Shown piece by piece: positions 25,057-32,967 of a stretch of DNA of 64,000 nt. The position numbers and the translations under genes are program-made. This stretch comes from DASYPQ01 sp041488095 (GTDB taxonomy: Bacteria; Planctomycetota; UBA1135; GCA-002686595), in contig JBGPOP010000016.1 in NCBI GenBank assembly GCA_041488095.1, positions 34,903 to 98,902 of the forward strand, read 5' to 3'. The notes beneath the pieces are model-generated. The model had not been told where the DNA came from and ran no database searches. It saw only the letters and a list, made by a program, of their open reading frames with translations. Numbering within the stretch: position 1 is the first letter of the stretch; every line of letters starts with the position of its first letter.

Positions 25057-26007
25057 ATGCTCCCGCGCGGAGCCCGGACGCGGCCTGCTCGCGCTCGCGC
25101 CGGTCAGGTTCCGGGCTGGATCCCGTTCCTGCTGCTCTTCTCGATCGGTGCGTGGCTCGTCTCCGCCCTGGAGGGCGACGTCGATCTGTCCGCGTTCACG
25201 CGCATCGATCCCAGCCGGACGCGAATCGAGGATCCCGCCGGGTTCGTCGATGCGCGCTGGCGGCCGGCTCTCGCGGCTCGTCTCGCCTCGCTGCCGCCGG
25301 TTTCTTCGCTCGACCCCACGGGCGTGGCGCGGATCCGCAGCGCGCTCTCGTCGCTGCCCTTCGTCGCCGAGGTGGGGGAGGGACGCGTGATCTGGCCGGA
25401 TGGCTTCGACATCCCCGTGCGCCTGCGCGAGCCCGCCGCGTGCATCCGTGTCGGTGACGGGTACCTCTCGGTTTCGAAGGACGGCGTGGTCCTGCCCGGT
25501 GTGTGGCTGCGCCCGCCGCGGATCGCCGGCGGCTGGCTGCCGGTCCTCGGACCCCTCGACGCTGCGTTCGATCGCGCGTCTCCGGGCCAGAGGCTCGCCG
25601 AACGCCGGCACCGCGACGCGCTGGCTGTCGCGGTCTCGATGCGCAGCTCGCTGTCCGCCGAGGACTTCGAGGTCATGGGCGCGCCCGTGATCGACGCCTC
25701 GCACGCTCCGACGGCTTCGGTCGAGGACCCGGGCGTCGTGCTCCAGCTCGAAGGCAGCCGGCGGGTGTACTTCGGCCGCGCGCCGGGCTCGAACGAGCCG
25801 GGGGAGCTGCCCGAGGCGAAGAAGTGGGAGGCGCTCGCTCGCGCGCTGAAGGCCCTGCGCGCGACGAGCGCCGACGCGCGCGACTGGTCGCTGCTCGACG
25901 TGCGCTGGGACGTGCCCGACATCCTCTGGCGTGACGCGGGCGACGCCGATCCGGGAGCAGCGGGAGAGGCCTCCTCCGCCGCCGGACGCCGCGCCCGCGG
26001 AGGTTGA
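25057..26007 (+). CDS. FtsQ/DivIB-like bitopic membrane protein, 316 aa
   Basis: A basic cytoplasmic head of about 20 residues (Arg-rich) precedes one membrane helix (about 22-40, IPFLLLFSIGAWLVSAL), and the rest is periplasmic. The segment at about 88-150 follows the FtsQ pattern: a POTRA-like repeat ending in LPFVAEV, then IPVRLREPAA, and YLSVSKDGVVLPG, which resembles the FtsQ phrase in which the ligand Val or Asp is followed by a G-x-x-L/F. FtsQ recruits divisome proteins. ATG 25057 has AGGAG 8 bases upstream. No ftsZ, ftsA or mur gene is adjacent. The assignment is a pattern judgement and needs profile support. Confidence 0.5.
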   Translation: MLPRGARTRPARARAGQVPGWIPFLLLFSIGAWLVSALEGDVDLSAFTRIDPSRTRIEDPAGFVDARWRPALAARLASLPPVSSLDPTGVARIRSALSSLPFVAEVGEGRVIWPDGFDIPVRLREPAACIRVGDGYLSVSKDGVVLPGVWLRPPRIAGGWLPVLGPLDAAFDRASPGQRLAERRHRDALAVAVSMRSSLSAEDFEVMGAPVIDASHAPTASVEDPGVVLQLEGSRRVYFGRAPGSNEPGELPEAKKWEALARALKALRATSADARDWSLLDVRWDVPDILWRDAGDADPGAAGEASSAAGRRARGG

Positions 26008-26009
26008 GC

Positions 26010-26657
26010 GTGAGCCGGGGCGCAACCGGCCTGACGGTGGCCTGGATCCTTTCGTGCCTGCCGATCGCGCTGCCGGCGCTGTGGGAACCCTGCGCACTCT
26101 CGCTCGGCGACGCCTCGCGCCTCGCGCTCGCCGCCCTGCCCTGGATCGCGTGGCTCGGCCTGCCGTTTCCAGCGGGCGAGAACCGCGTGGAGAGGGGGTG
26201 GTCGAGCGCTCTCCTCGCCGCGCCTCCGATGGCCGCGGGTTTCGCGATCGACCGCGGACGGGGAGATCTTCTCCCGAGTCTCGCGCTCGTCGCCGCCGCG
26301 AGCCTGGCGATGATCCTCCTGCTCGCAGGAGCGGCGCAGCGTGCGGCGCGCGAGCGCAGGACCGCGGTGGTGCACGCGCTGGCGTGGATCGCGCTCGTGC
26401 CGGGGCTGCCCTTGCTGCGCTCTGCGCTCGAGCTCGGTGGCGCGTCAGCCTACGGCAGCGCTCCGCGCTGGCTCGCGTGGCTCGCCGGCGCGAGCCCGCT
26501 CGCCTGGGTCTGGAACCGAGCCCGGACCCATGCGGTCGCTGAGGGCGGTTCCGCCGTTCCCTGGGCCGCTCTCTCCGTGTGTCTTGCGCTGTGGGCGCTT
26601 TCGGGGCTCGCGCCGCGACGTCCCACGGCGCACCTCGGGGAAGAGTCCGCGCCATGA
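26010..26657 (+). CDS. Multi-spanning membrane protein of unknown function, 215 aa
   Basis: About five hydrophobic segments (near 8-25, 38-55, 70-90, 95-115 and 125-140) with an Arg-rich loop (RAARERRTAV) are visible, and another helix lies near 180-195. No family is recognisable. GTG 26010 follows the stop of the FtsQ-like gene by two bases; TTG 26004 is an alternative that would overlap it. The stop overlaps the next ATG (ATGA). It therefore belongs to the same operon as its neighbours and probably works in the inner membrane with them. Confidence 0.7.
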   Translation: MSRGATGLTVAWILSCLPIALPALWEPCALSLGDASRLALAALPWIAWLGLPFPAGENRVERGWSSALLAAPPMAAGFAIDRGRGDLLPSLALVAAASLAMILLLAGAAQRAARERRTAVVHALAWIALVPGLPLLRSALELGGASAYGSAPRWLAWLAGASPLAWVWNRARTHAVAEGGSAVPWAALSVCLALWALSGLAPRRPTAHLGEESAP

Positions 26658-27655
26658 TCGCAAGGCTCGGCTCCCTCGCGTTCCTGCTTCTCGTCAGCGA
26701 GAACCGCGCACGCCTCGCCGAGATCGAGATCGCCGGGCCGGTTCGGGACCTCGCGCTCTGGCTCGGTGCGGCGGGCGAGACCCGGCTCGCGGGCGAGCTG
26801 CTGTCGGGTGAGCGCGTACGGCTCGTCGTGCCGCTCCCCGTGCGGGAGCCCGCCGGCAGCCTGCGGCCGGAGCTGCGCTGGGAAGGCAGCGATTCCCTCG
26901 ATTCTCCCGGCGAGTCTCGCGGATCGGCGCGCTTCCTCGGCTGGAGCCCGGACTTGGCCGCGGCCGAGCTGGAACGGCTGCCGCCGGGTGTCCGCGCGAG
27001 GAGTCGCCCTCCCGTCGAGCCCCCCGAGATCCGCGCGCCGTGGGCCGCCCTCGCGGTCCTTCCGGCGTGCTTCGTGCTCGGGATCGCTCTGCGCCGCCGC
27101 CGTGTGGCGTCGCTCGCACTCGCGATCGCGGGCTCGGGCCTCGTCCTCGGGCTCGCCTGGCCGAGAGTCGCGCGCGCTCCACGCAACGTGACCGTCCTCG
27201 AGAGCGATGCGGAGAGCCCGCTGGGCCTCGAAGTCAGGGCGACGTGGGAGCAAATCGAGGTGGGAGCGGCGGACCTCGAGCGCGCGGTGCTCGAAGTCCT
27301 TCCGGCGGAAGCCCGGATCCTCTGGACCGGGTCGCTTCCAAGAGACGCCGCTTGGCGAGCGAGCTCCTCCGGTTCCGCGTTGTTCCTGCTGCGCCCCTTC
27401 GAACGGAGCGAGCACGCCTGCATCCGGGAGGAAAATCGATCTCGCCCGCTGGCCGAGACCTGGGTCCGCGAGGACGGGGAGTGGACCGCCCGTGGACCCT
27501 GGTCGGTCGGCGTGCCTCTGCCGCCGCCCGAGGAGGGCCCGCCCCCTCCGGGATGGCTGGTCGCGGGCCTGCCGCAGGGAGTGCCCGTGCTGCTCGGTCG
27601 CGCACGAGCCGAGGCTCCCGGCGAAGTGGTCTGGATCCGCGCCACCGGCTTCTGA
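26654..27655 (+). CDS. Secretory/membrane protein of unknown function, 333 aa
   Basis: An N-terminal signal sequence (MIARLGSLAFLLLV) leads into an exported beta-rich domain (about 20-125). A double membrane segment follows at about 130-175 (from WAALAVLPACFVLGIAL to a second helix), with an Arg cluster RRRR between. A second soluble domain covers 180-333. The start ATG 26654 overlaps the previous stop. I recognise no family. The order of exported domain, two helices, second domain is seen, but the role is unknown. It closes the four-gene run and is followed by the rplM promoter. Confidence 0.65.
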   Translation: MIARLGSLAFLLLVSENRARLAEIEIAGPVRDLALWLGAAGETRLAGELLSGERVRLVVPLPVREPAGSLRPELRWEGSDSLDSPGESRGSARFLGWSPDLAAAELERLPPGVRARSRPPVEPPEIRAPWAALAVLPACFVLGIALRRRRVASLALAIAGSGLVLGLAWPRVARAPRNVTVLESDAESPLGLEVRATWEQIEVGAADLERAVLEVLPAEARILWTGSLPRDAAWRASSSGSALFLLRPFERSEHACIREENRSRPLAETWVREDGEWTARGPWSVGVPLPPPEEGPPPPGWLVAGLPQGVPVLLGRARAEAPGEVVWIRATGF

Positions 27656-27677
27656 GGTCCTCTTCTGCGGCAGACCG

Positions 27678-27706
27678 TTGTCGCAGGGCTGCCTCCCCGA
27701 TACCTT
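27678..27706 (+). promoter_or_regulatory. Promoter TTGTCG-17-TACCTT for rplM-rpsI
   Basis: TTGTCG (27678-27683) and TACCTT (27701-27706) are 17 bases apart. The start would give a leader of about 55 bases before the rplM ATG. The leader (GGATTCC and a GGAGAGG near 27744) has no obvious strong hairpin. Confidence 0.55.
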
Positions 27707-27768
27707 CTTGCCCCCGGATTCCTCCCGATCGCCTCCTCCCGATGGAGAGGCGAGAGCGACACGCGACC

Positions 27769-28206
27769 ATGCCCACCACCCACGTCCGATCCGCCGACCT
27801 GAAGGAGCGCTGGCTCCTCTACGACGCCTCGCAGCACACGCTGGGGCGTCTCGCGGCGCAGATCGCCATGAATCTGATGGGCAAGGACCAGCCCACCTAC
27901 ACCCCCAGCGAGAAGAACGGCGCCTTCGTCGTCGTGATCAACGCGGAGAAGGTGCGCATCACGGGCACGAAGGCGGAAACGAAGACCTACGCCCGCTACT
28001 CGGGATACCCCAGTGGGCGCAGGGAGGTGCCGTACGCCGACCTGCAGAAGCGCCGACCCGCTGAGATCGTGCGCCTGGCCGTGAAGCGGATGCTGCCGAA
28101 GAACGCGCTCGGCCACGACCTCTTCACCCGCCTCAAGGTGTACGCCGGCCCCGAGCATCCCCACGCCGCCCAGAAACCTCTCAAGGTCGAGAAGATCCGC
28201 GCATGA
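27769..28206 (+). CDS. rplM: Ribosomal protein uL13 (L13), 145 aa
   Basis: 50S subunit protein. The family phrases WLLYDASQHTLGRLA, VVVINAEKVRITG and YSGYPSGRR are present, as is the C-terminal block KRMLPKNALGHDLFTRLKVY (20 residues, about 107-126). The length is standard. ATG 27769 was chosen because the homology to L13 begins shortly after; an upstream in-frame ATG at 27742 would add nine Arg-rich residues. rpsI follows with an ATGA overlap, the usual order for this pair. Confidence 0.97.
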   Translation: MPTTHVRSADLKERWLLYDASQHTLGRLAAQIAMNLMGKDQPTYTPSEKNGAFVVVINAEKVRITGTKAETKTYARYSGYPSGRREVPYADLQKRRPAEIVRLAVKRMLPKNALGHDLFTRLKVYAGPEHPHAAQKPLKVEKIRA

Positions 28207-28598
28207 GTGCCACCGCTGTCATCCACGGCCTTGGCCGCCGCAAGTCGGCCGTGGCCCGCGTCCGCATCCGGTCCGGAGCGGGCGGGTTCCTGGTCAACGG
28301 CAGGCCCGTCGACGAGTTCTTCCGCACGATCCAGTCCCAGAAGCGCGTGCGCGAGCCGCTCGTCGTGACGGAGACCGCGCAGGCCTACGACATCGCCGTC
28401 AACGTCCAGGGAGGCGGGCCGACCGGGCAGGCCGACGCGGTCGTCCTGGGCATCGCGCGAGCGCTCAAGAAGATCAACCCCGGTTTCGACGACGTGCTGC
28501 GGGCGAACGGCCACCTGACCCGTGACAGCCGCATGAAGGAGCGCAAGAAGTACGGGCGCCGCGGGGCGCGCCGCGGATTCCAGTTCTCCAAGCGCTAG
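28203..28598 (+). CDS. rpsI: Ribosomal protein uS9 (S9), 131 aa
   Basis: 30S subunit protein at the decoding head. GLGRRKSAVARVRI and GQADAVVLGIARAL are family blocks, followed by LTRDSRMKERKKYGRRGAR and a C-terminal tail ending in FSKR, the part that touches P-site tRNA. The length is normal. The start overlaps the rplM stop, so translation is coupled. The next gene, a YebC-type regulator, begins 111 bases downstream with its own -10-like box. Confidence 0.97.
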   Translation: MSATAVIHGLGRRKSAVARVRIRSGAGGFLVNGRPVDEFFRTIQSQKRVREPLVVTETAQAYDIAVNVQGGGPTGQADAVVLGIARALKKINPGFDDVLRANGHLTRDSRMKERKKYGRRGARRGFQFSKR

Positions 28599-28691
28599 AA
28601 CGCCCTGGGGACCCTGGGCGGGTCTGGGGAGATGCGAGCGGCCCTCAGGAACCCGAGGGAGACGGGGAGCGCGGCTCCTCGCGTTCCGATG

Positions 28692-28697
28692 TAGAGT
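28692..28697 (+). promoter_or_regulatory. Probable -10 box TAGAGT for the YebC-family gene
   Basis: TAGAGT ends 12 bases before ATG 28710, so the transcript would be leaderless or nearly so. No Shine-Dalgarno is visible. It matches the recurrent TAGNNT hexamer. Confidence 0.4.
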
Positions 28698-28709
28698 CGA
28701 GTCCTCTGG

Positions 28710-29462
28710 ATGGCTGGCCACTCCCACTCCGCCAACATCGCCTCGCGCAAGGGCGCGGTCGACAAGCAGCGCGCGAAGATCTTCAACAAGCTCGCGCGGG
28801 AGATCATGTCCGCAGTGCGCCAGGGCGGGAGCGATCCCGACCACAACCTCAAGCTCAAGTACGCCCTCGAGAAGGCGCGCGCGGGCAACATGCCCAAGGA
28901 CAACATCGAGCGCGTGATCAAGCGCGCCGCAGGCGAGAAGGGCGGGCCGGGGTTCGAGGAGATCGTGTACGAGGGCTACGCGCCGGGCGGCGTGGCGGTG
29001 ATGGTCGCTTGCTTGACCGACAACCGCGCCCGCACCGCGCCGGATGTGCGCTACATCTTCGACCGCCACGGCGGGACGATCGGATCGCCGAAGTCGGTCT
29101 CGTTCCTGTTCTCGTTCCGGTCGATCTTCGCTGCGGAGAAGGGGGAGCGGAACGAGGATCAATGGACCGAGCTGGCCCTCGAGGCGGGCGCGGAGGACGT
29201 GAGGCTCGAGGGGGACGCGGTGACCCTCGTGGCTCCAGCCGCGGAGTTCCTGGCGGTGAAGCGGAAGCTCGAGGAGGGCGGCGCGAAACTGTTCTCGGCC
29301 GAGCTCGGGTGGATGCCCGGGAGCACCGTGGAGATCGCGGACAAGGAGGCGGCGCGGAAGATCCTGTCCTTGATCGAAGCGCTGGAGGAAAACGACGACG
29401 TGCAGAACGTCTACGCGAACTACGAGATCCCCGAGGACTGGGTTCGGGAACTGCAGGGTTGA
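28710..29462 (+). CDS. yebC: YebC/TACO1-family regulator, 250 aa
   Basis: YebC/PmpR family member. Signature: MAGHSHSANIASRKGAVDKQ at the N-terminus, where most members have GHSKWANI, then IMSAVRQGGSDPDHNLKLK, and the core VMVACLTDNRARTAPDVR. Members bind DNA as transcriptional regulators or act on the ribosome in translation of proline tracts. The two functions cannot be separated by sequence alone. The length and all three domains are intact. It starts at ATG 28710 close behind a -10-like box. Confidence 0.92.
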   Translation: MAGHSHSANIASRKGAVDKQRAKIFNKLAREIMSAVRQGGSDPDHNLKLKYALEKARAGNMPKDNIERVIKRAAGEKGGPGFEEIVYEGYAPGGVAVMVACLTDNRARTAPDVRYIFDRHGGTIGSPKSVSFLFSFRSIFAAEKGERNEDQWTELALEAGAEDVRLEGDAVTLVAPAAEFLAVKRKLEEGGAKLFSAELGWMPGSTVEIADKEAARKILSLIEALEENDDVQNVYANYEIPEDWVRELQG

Positions 29463-29552
29463 TCCGGACGCCGCCCGGGTCACAATCTCCGACCGCATGG
29501 CTCGCACCGCGAGCACGACCCGGCCCGCCAGGACGAAAAGGAGAGGACCGAG

Positions 29553-30485
29553 ATGGGCGATGGACTGCGCACGATCCGCGTCGTGACCACCGACGAGTCG
29601 CTGCTCGCCAGCGCGCGCGCGGCGGCCGCCGCGATCCAGGGGTGGGAGGTGTCCCAGGCCGGCTCGGTGGCCGAGATCCTGGAGCACGCGCCGCCGTCGG
29701 GGGACGTGATCCTGATCGACGCGTGGCTGCGCGGCGGCAACGTCTACGAGGGCTGCAAGAGGCTCGCCGGGAACACGCGCTGCCGGACGTTCGTGATCAC
29801 GGAGAACGGCAATCGCCTGGCGGAGCCGATCGCGCGCTTCTGCGGAGCGACCGGGGTGCTGGAGCGGCCGATCTCGCCGAGTCGGCTGCGCGCCGCGCTC
29901 GACCACTCGACCGGCCTGCGGCCGGCGCTGCCGAGGGAGGGGCGTGGGCAGGGGAACGAAGAGGCGGTGCTGCCCGAGAAGCTCTTGACGGACATCGCGG
30001 GGAAGCCGGACGAGAGCCTGGTCCATGCGCTGGTCGATCCGGAGACGAGCTTGTTCAACTACGCGTTCCTCAACTACAAGATCGACGAGGAATACAAGCG
30101 CGCGCGGCGGTTCGGGTTGCCGCTCTCGTGCGTGATGCTGGGCTACGAGGGGCAGCTCGCGCCCGAGGTCCTGCGGGAGCTCGCGGCGATCTTCCTGGAT
30201 GCGGCGCGGGACACCGACGTGCTCGGCCGCTTCGACGAGACGTCGTTCCTGTTCCTGCTGCCGAACACGGGGCCGGATGGTGCCAAGGTGATGGCGAAGA
30301 GGGTCGGCGAGCAGGCGCAGGCACGGCGCCTGGCCGACATGGTGGGAGATCCGATCTTGATCTCGGTCGGGATCTCGACGTGCCCGCATCCGGAAGTGCG
30401 CAAGCGCGACGACCTGTATGCTCAGGCGCGGCGCGCGTTCCTCGACGCCAAGCAGAAGGGCGGCGGGGTGGTGTGCGCGACTTGA
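29553..30485 (+). CDS. Receiver-like plus degenerate GGDEF protein, 310 aa
   Basis: The N-terminal 115 residues or so look like a receiver domain (IRVVTTDESLLASA, then VILIDAW with the phosphoacceptor-like Asp). From about residue 150 a GGDEF-like fold follows: DPETSLFNYAFLNYKIDEEY in place of the usual D-x-L-T-x-L-x-N-R, and GRFDETSFLFLLPNT, which aligns with the GGDEF strand but lacks its catalytic Gly-Gly-Asp/Glu. It cannot make c-di-GMP by the known chemistry. A sensor or adaptor role is likely. The start ATG 29553 has an AGGA-type site (AAAAGGAGAGG) upstream. No kinase is adjacent. Confidence 0.72.
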   Translation: MGDGLRTIRVVTTDESLLASARAAAAAIQGWEVSQAGSVAEILEHAPPSGDVILIDAWLRGGNVYEGCKRLAGNTRCRTFVITENGNRLAEPIARFCGATGVLERPISPSRLRAALDHSTGLRPALPREGRGQGNEEAVLPEKLLTDIAGKPDESLVHALVDPETSLFNYAFLNYKIDEEYKRARRFGLPLSCVMLGYEGQLAPEVLRELAAIFLDAARDTDVLGRFDETSFLFLLPNTGPDGAKVMAKRVGEQAQARRLADMVGDPILISVGISTCPHPEVRKRDDLYAQARRAFLDAKQKGGGVVCAT

Positions 30486-30566
30486 GGGGCCGCTGGCGCG
30501 CTTCTCGACGGACCCGGTCGGCCCCCGCGAAGGACCGCGGGAACCTCCGACGCACCTGAAGCGCCC

Positions 30567-31970
30567 TCACCTCACCAGGAACACGCTGCGCGGATCCACG
30601 CGCGGCGGGAGCCCGAGGCGGGTGAAGACGTAGTCGCCGTCGTCCGAGATCGACACCCGCTGGACGAGGATCTTCCCGAGCCTGCGCCCGATGTCGCCCG
30701 TCATCGCGAGGCGGGCTGCCGGCAGATAGAGGATTCCCGCGAGATCCGTCGTGCCGTCGCCCTTGAGGTCGGCCAGATTCGCATTGCTCCGCGCCTGGAA
30801 GACCGTGACGCCCCGGTAGGTGCCCGACCGAGGCGGGGTGAGCACCATGCTCCCGAAATCCGCCGTGTGCAGCCTCGCCCCGTTCTGCAGGAAGATCATC
30901 ACGCCGTCCCCTTGGATGGCGCCGTGATGCGTGATGTCGACACCCAATCCCGGAGGCTCCGGGCCGATGATGTACACGCCCGGGCGGAGGCGGGCCGTGC
31001 CGGAGCTCAAGGAGATGCCGCCCCGGTAGTAGCCCGGGGCGAAATCGCCGCCCGTGGTGATCGCGGGTACCGAGCCGAGGTTCGAGGCGATCGGCTCGGC
31101 CAGCGAGGCCAGCGGGTCGCGCACGAGTCGCGAGTCCTCGATCAGGCGGCCCTGGAGGTTGCCGGAGTTGTTCAGACAGCTTCCGCCCACCACCTGGATG
31201 ATCTGCGCGGCCAGGAGACCGGACTGGCCGCTGATGGAGAGGGCGCAGGGGTTGTTCGAGTCCACCTGGATCGTCCCGGCCTGCACGTTCAGGTGCGCCC
31301 CGCCGGTGATGGACAAGGCTCCCGCGCTCACGGGATCGAGAAGGAAGATCAGCGGATCTTCGGTACGTCCCAGCTTGGCGATCGCCGTGGGGCCGCCCTG
31401 ACTGGTCCTCTGGCCGAAGAGGTACCCGAAGAAGAGTCTCAGCGCGGGATTCCGCGAGCCCGGACCGCACCTGGCGTGCACCTTCACCGCATCGGGTGCG
31501 GGGTCGGTGGGATCCAGGAAGAAGTTGCGGGTCTCCGGATCGTACCGCCAGCGTCCGACGACGATGTCGCCCCTGGGGTCGTTGTCGAGGTTGGGTTCCA
31601 GCTCGACGCCTGTGGTCGCGCAGCCCACCACGCCGTTCTGCCTGGCGGTCAACCGCGCAGCCCGTCGGACCAGGTTGTACTTCGACTGTCCGGGGATCTC
31701 GATCTGGGCTGCAGCGGCGAGCGCCGCGGCGTCGGCCGTGAGCTGCAGCTGCTCGCGCGCCGTCAGGACCCAGGCCGTGTCGAGCGCGAGTCCCATGAGG
31801 CCGATCAGGACCAGCGCGAGGATCGCGGCGAAGACGGTGATCGTCCCGCGCTCGGGTTGGATCGCAGCGCGTGGCTCGGGTCGCGCGCGACGCTCCCAGA
31901 CGCCGGGCGTGGGGGGCGTGGAGGAGGAGGGATTCGGGGGGCCGATGGGGCCACTGGAGCTGGAGGACAT
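30567..31970 (-). CDS. TadG-like pilus-associated protein with N-terminal membrane helix, 467 aa
   Basis: Residues 40-80 have the TadE/TadG pattern: ERGTITVFAAILALVLIG begins a single membrane helix, followed by a DAAALAAAAQIEI stretch, the usual Flp pseudopilin-like start of a vWA-less TadG. The rest is an exported domain of unknown fold with many Gly/Ser and repeated hydrophobic strands. The ATG at 31970 was preferred to a longer frame back to 32258, because the longer part is Arg/Ser-rich and lies over the intergenic region. It stands alone, 25 kb from the Tad operon at 1-6 kb, but may serve the same pilus. Confidence 0.6.
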   Translation of the reverse strand: MSSSSSGPIGPPNPSSSTPPTPGVWERRARPEPRAAIQPERGTITVFAAILALVLIGLMGLALDTAWVLTAREQLQLTADAAALAAAAQIEIPGQSKYNLVRRAARLTARQNGVVGCATTGVELEPNLDNDPRGDIVVGRWRYDPETRNFFLDPTDPAPDAVKVHARCGPGSRNPALRLFFGYLFGQRTSQGGPTAIAKLGRTEDPLIFLLDPVSAGALSITGGAHLNVQAGTIQVDSNNPCALSISGQSGLLAAQIIQVVGGSCLNNSGNLQGRLIEDSRLVRDPLASLAEPIASNLGSVPAITTGGDFAPGYYRGGISLSSGTARLRPGVYIIGPEPPGLGVDITHHGAIQGDGVMIFLQNGARLHTADFGSMVLTPPRSGTYRGVTVFQARSNANLADLKGDGTTDLAGILYLPAARLAMTGDIGRRLGKILVQRVSISDDGDYVFTRLGLPPRVDPRSVFLVR

Positions 31971-32245
31971 GGAGGCGGAATCCGTGAGCCTGCTGCCGCG
32001 GAGGATGCGTGCGCAGGCGGAGGCCGGGGACTTCGATTCCGCCAATAGGCTTTCTGCCGGCGAAAGAAACCGGGAGAAGATGGGCCTCCTCGAGGCTTCT
32101 CTCGAAAGGACCCCGAATGACGGAGGGTCGGGGGCCTCCGACCCGGTGGTCTTGGCCAGCTCACCCACCGAGAGCGCCCTCGTCGATCGGCACGCACGCG
32201 GTGCAATATCTCTCGCTCCAGGCCGCACACGCGCCGGGAACACGA

Positions 32246-32965
32246 ATGCAACCCGCAACCGAACCGGTCTCGCAACGCTTTCTCATGGCCGTCGACGACG
32301 GCGGCGAGTTCTTCGTGGCCTCGGGTCCGATCCTGACCATCGGCCACCTGAGCTCACCCTCGGTCGACCTGCCCTTCCTCGCCGACGTCGAATCCGAGCA
32401 CGCGCGCCTCGAGATCTCCCAGTCCTTCCACTCCGGACCCGGCTGGACCCTCACCGCGCTCTCTCACGCCCGCATCCTCGTCTCCGGCCTCTTCCTCGAC
32501 GAGTCACCCGCACTCCTCGCGAACGGCGACCTCGTCCACCTCGCACCCAACCTCTCCTTCCGGTTCCGCTCCCCCGATCCCGCCAGCGCCTCCGCCATCC
32601 TCGACCTCTTCTCCGGCGCCGACTGCCAGGGCGCGCGTCACGTCCTCCTGTTCGCCCCCGGCTCCGCCGGACGCGTGCGCATCGGCCCACGCCTGGATCG
32701 CCACGTCCCCATCGCCGACCTCACTCACGAGATCGCGCTCGAGCTCGAGCCGGCCGCCCTCGTCGTCCGCTGCCCTGGCGGCGTCCGCGTCCAGGGCGGC
32801 GTCTCGTCCGCCGGCACCGATCCCGCGCTCTCCCTCCCCTGCCCACCCCAGCAATCGATCTCCTTGACCCTCGGCGCCCGGCCCGCCGACCGCCCGCCGT
32901 TCGGCATCACGGTCTGGCCCGCTAGGATGTTCACCCCGGGCTCCGCTCGCCCTCGCCCTGCCTGA
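32246..32965 (+). CDS. FHA-like protein upstream of a Ser/Thr kinase, 239 aa
   Basis: The segment at about residues 27-90 reads like an FHA domain: TIGHLSSPSVDLPFL in place of the usual IGR-x-x-x-x-D-I, then SEHARLEIS for the S-x-x-H signature, then ARILVSGLFLDE and LANGDLVHLA for the N-G and G-D strands. A second beta-rich part (about 120-215) has a repeat of the same style. FHA domains bind phosphothreonine. It ends two bases before the kinase gene at 32968, so kinase and FHA protein probably work together. ATG 32246 was chosen; the ATG at 32285 is possible. Confidence 0.68.
   Translation: MQPATEPVSQRFLMAVDDGGEFFVASGPILTIGHLSSPSVDLPFLADVESEHARLEISQSFHSGPGWTLTALSHARILVSGLFLDESPALLANGDLVHLAPNLSFRFRSPDPASASAILDLFSGADCQGARHVLLFAPGSAGRVRIGPRLDRHVPIADLTHEIALELEPAALVVRCPGGVRVQGGVSSAGTDPALSLPCPPQQSISLTLGARPADRPPFGITVWPARMFTPGSARPRPA
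32933..32938 (+). promoter_or_regulatory. Possible internal -10 box TAGGAT before the kinase gene
   Basis: TAGGAT sits inside the end of the FHA gene, 29 bases before ATG 32968. It fits the recurrent hexamer but, being inside a coding region, may be coincidental. Confidence 0.25.
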
Positions 32966-32967
32966 CC

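Noticed and set aside
22360..28164. A 1,934-codon open frame on the minus strand across several genes
   Set aside because: It runs antisense to the four-gene cluster, part of rplM and, in another frame, the helicase. Its composition is Arg/Gly/Ala-rich, as expected for antisense frames at 70 percent GC, and it lacks domains.
30524..30541. CCCGCG/CGCGGG inverted repeat between converging genes as a terminator
   Set aside because: The stem has only six pairs and no T-run. At this GC content such repeats are frequent by chance.
31970..32258. Extended start of the TadG-like gene back to 32258
   Set aside because: The additional 96 residues are Ser/Arg/Pro-rich, cover the divergent intergenic region and lie before the natural membrane-helix start.
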